Origin: Saccoglossus kowalevskii
Lineage: Eukaryota; Hemichordata; Enteropneusta; Harrimaniidae
Direction of reading: 5' to 3'
NCBI RefSeq assembly: GCF_000003605.2
Contig: NW_003153118.1
Coordinates: forward strand, 1-25,313
Length of the DNA: 25,313 nt
Below are positions 23,454-25,313 of the stretch, piece after piece. Position 1 is the stretch's first letter. Every line of letters begins with the position of its first letter. The translations under genes and the position numbers were made by a program. The notes beneath the pieces are model-generated. The model ran no database searches, had not been told where the DNA came from, and worked only from the letters and a program-made list of their open reading frames with translations.

Positions 23454-24570
23454 TATGTACAACATTCACTGCAAGTGATATTATGTGGTATGCACGACAT
23501 TCACTGCAAGTGATATTATGTGGCATGCATGATATTCGCTACAAGTGATATTATGTGGTATGCATGACATTCGCTACAAGTGATATTATGTGGTATGCAT
23601 GACATTCACTACAAGTGATATTATGTGGTATGCATGATATTCACTGCAAGTGATATTATGTGGCATGCATGTCATTCGCTACAAGTAATATTATGTGGCA
23701 TGCATGACATTCACTACAAGTGATATTATGTGGCATGCATGATATTCGCTACAAGTAATATTATGTGGCATGCATGACATTCACTACAAGTGATATTATG
23801 TGGCACGCATGACATTCACTACAAGAGATATAACGTGGTACGCATGACATTCGGTACAAGTGATATTATGTGGCATGCATGACATTCGCTACAAGTAATA
23901 TTATGTGGCATGCATGACATTCACTACAAGTGATATTATGTGGCATGCATGATATTCGCTACAAGTGATATTATGTGGTATGCATGACATTCACTACAAG
24001 TGATATTATGTGGTATGCATGATATTCACTGCAAGTGATATTATGTGGCATGCATGTCATTCGCTACAAGTAATATTATGTGGCATGCATGACATTCACT
24101 ACAAGTGATATTATGTGGTATGCACGACATTCACTGCAAGTGATATTATGTGGCATGCATGATATTCGCTACAAGTGATATTATGTGGTATGCATGACAT
24201 TCGCTACAAGTGATATTATGTGGTATGCATGACATTCACTACAAGTGATATTATGTGGTATGCATGATATTCACTGCAAGTGATATTATGTGGCATGCAT
24301 GTCATTCGCTACAAGTAATATTATGTGGCATGCATGACATTCACTACAAGTGATATTATGTGCCACGCATGACATTCACTACAAAAGATATTACGTGGTA
24401 CGCATGACATTCGGTACAAGTGATATTATGTGGCATACATGACATTCGCTACAAGTGATATTATGTGGCATGCATGACATTCGCTAGTAATGATATTATG
24501 TGGTGTGCATGACATTCGCTACAAGTGATATTATGTGGCATGCATGACATTTGGTACAAGTGATATGTGG
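23454..24570. repeat. Higher-order block C (copy 2)
   Basis: Near-identical to 5841-6956, 17.6 kb upstream, sharing rare variants GTGCCACGC, CTACAAAAGATATT, GGCATACATG and GTGGTGTGCATG. It lacks the single-base deletion present near 6294. The match ends inside the 32-bp monomer at 24546-24577. The minus-strand frame 24461-24649 crosses this edge. Confidence 0.85.
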
Positions 24571-25313
24571 TATGCATGAAATTCGCTACAAGTGATATGT
24601 GGTATGTATGACATTCGCTACGAGTGATATTATGTGGTATGCATGACATTCGCTACAAGTGATATTATGTGGCATGCATGACATTTGGTACAAGTGATAT
24701 GTGGTACGCATGACATTCGCTACAAGTGATATTATGTGGTATGCATGACATTCGCTACAAGTGATATTATGTGGTACGCATGACATTCACTAAAAGTGAT
24801 ATTATGTGGCACGCATGACATTCGCTACATGTGATATTATGTGGCATGCATGACGTTCGCTACAAGTGATACTATGTGGTATGCATGACATTCGCTACAA
24901 GTGATATTATGTGGCATGCATGACATTTGCTACAAGTGATATTATGTGGTACGCATGACATTCGCTGCAAGTGATGTTATGTGGTACGCATGACATTCAC
25001 TACAAGTGATATTATGTGGCATGCATGACATCCACTACAAGTGATATTATGTGGCATGCATGACATTCGCTACAAGTGATATTATGTAGTATGCATGACA
25101 TTCACTGCAAGTGATATTATGTGGTATGCATGACATTCACTACAAGTGATATTATGTGGCATGCATGACATTCGCTACAAGTGATATTATGTGGTATGCA
25201 TGACATTCACTGCAAGTGATATTATGTGGCATGCATGATATTCGCTACAGGTGATATTATGTGGTATGCATGACATTCACTACAAGTGATATTATGTGGC
25301 ATGCATGACATTC
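24571..25313. repeat. Block E, left part, cut by the window end (copy 6)
   Basis: From 24586 it matches 18847-19574 at an offset of 5,739 bp with very few differences. It includes a 32-bp monomer at 24680-24711, ACTAAAAGTG, TTCGCTACATGTG, ATGACGTTCGC, GACATCCAC and the rare TTCGCTACAGGTG (25243, matching 19504). The divergent doublet would be expected about 300 bp beyond the window. The minus-strand frame at 24586-24786 is identical to those at 14854 and 18847. Confidence 0.87.

Larger units (their letters stand above)
1..25313. repeat. 35-bp satellite DNA array spanning the entire window
   Basis: Every part of the window reads as head-to-tail copies of a monomer of about 35 bp, all in one orientation, giving roughly 720 copies. 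A representative copy is 6582-6616: GACATTC at its start, GTGATATTATG at monomer positions 15-25, ATGCAT at its end. The first base of the window is the first base of a monomer, and the array runs off both ends, so its true length is unknown. Length variants of 31, 32 and 38 bp recur; single-base indels are rare. No spacer, poly-A tract, terminal repeat or foreign insertion interrupts it. The family is not one I recognise. A long pure array with higher-order organisation is typical of eukaryotic centromeric, pericentromeric or subtelomeric heterochromatin; that location is inference. Confidence 0.98.

Noticed and set aside
1553-24786. Sixteen minus-strand open reading frames of 62-66 codons with near-identical peptides (MSCVPHN...)
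   Set aside because: They are translations of the satellite itself. Each exists only because a 32-bp monomer removes two stops, they have no other coding sequence around them, and their number follows block duplication. No signal peptide or domain is recognisable despite the Cys and His content, and the spacing does not fit a known zinc-binding motif well enough to claim one.
1-25313. CRISPR array
   Set aside because: The 35-bp period is within the size of CRISPR repeats, but units abut directly with no unique spacers and no cas genes are present.
1-25313. CENP-B box in each monomer
   Set aside because: ATTCGCTACAAGTGATA shares the TTCG and a downstream A with the CENP-B box pattern but lacks the essential CGGG half, so a match cannot be claimed.
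1-25313. Transposon or retroelement insertion
   Set aside because: I scanned for sequence out of monomer register, poly-A tracts, terminal inverted or direct long repeats and target-site duplications, and found none. All breaks are between satellite blocks.
1-25313. Telomeric repeats or subtelomeric transition
   Set aside because: No TTAGGG, TTTAGGG or TTAGG runs on either strand and no transition to unique sequence, so chromosome-end position cannot be supported.
1-25313. Repeat-induced point mutation as the cause of C to T changes
   Set aside because: That process in fungi favours CA to TA. Most recurrent variants here are CG to TG or CA, fitting CpG deamination better; GACATTC/GATATTC is the main exception.
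1-25313. Bacterial-type promoters (TTGACA-like and TATTAT-like strings)
   Set aside because: TGACATT and TATTAT occur in nearly every monomer as part of the repeat and have no associated gene, so calling promoters would be meaningless.

Overview
The whole 25,313-base window is one uninterrupted tandem array of a roughly 35-bp satellite monomer, about 720 head-to-tail copies in a single orientation. I found no unique sequence, gene, RNA gene, transposon, CRISPR array or recognisable regulatory element on either strand. A representative monomer lies at 6582-6616. It starts GACATTC, carries GTGATATTATG at monomer positions 15-25 and ends ATGCAT. The + strand is slightly G/T-rich and about 37-40% GC. 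This is typical of eukaryotic constitutive heterochromatin (centromeric, pericentromeric or subtelomeric). I do not recognise the satellite family and cannot name the organism. Most recurrent base differences between monomers are CG to TG or CG to CA changes, which points to a genome with CpG methylation.

The array is not simple. Diagnostic monomers (31-bp, 32-bp and 38-bp length variants and private substitutions) recur in fixed orders and define a mosaic of higher-order repeats. I call these blocks E, B, C, D and F. Block E, about 2.0-2.5 kb, carries a 307-bp divergent doublet. It appears as a right half at 1-1335, nearly whole at 1441-3870, as a right half at about 4978-6080, as a fragment at 8061-8486, nearly whole at 10081-12190, whole at about 18676-21170, and as a left part at 24571-25313. 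Block B is at 4064-4960, 8902-9835, 13081-13735 and 17575-18508. Block C is at 5841-6956 and 23454-24570. Block D is at 7280-7900, 12290-12910 and 22771-23391. Block F is at 15645-17058 and 21283-22489. A 721-bp segment is duplicated in direct tandem at about 13890-15331.

The copies differ mostly by gain or loss of whole monomers, as expected from in-register unequal exchange followed by amplification. The only open reading frames of note are 62-66 codons on the minus strand. They arise wherever one 32-bp monomer type removes two in-frame stops, and I do not consider them genes. The most interesting content is the multi-level repeat architecture, the CpG-decay pattern and the CATGCATG palindrome found in most monomers.
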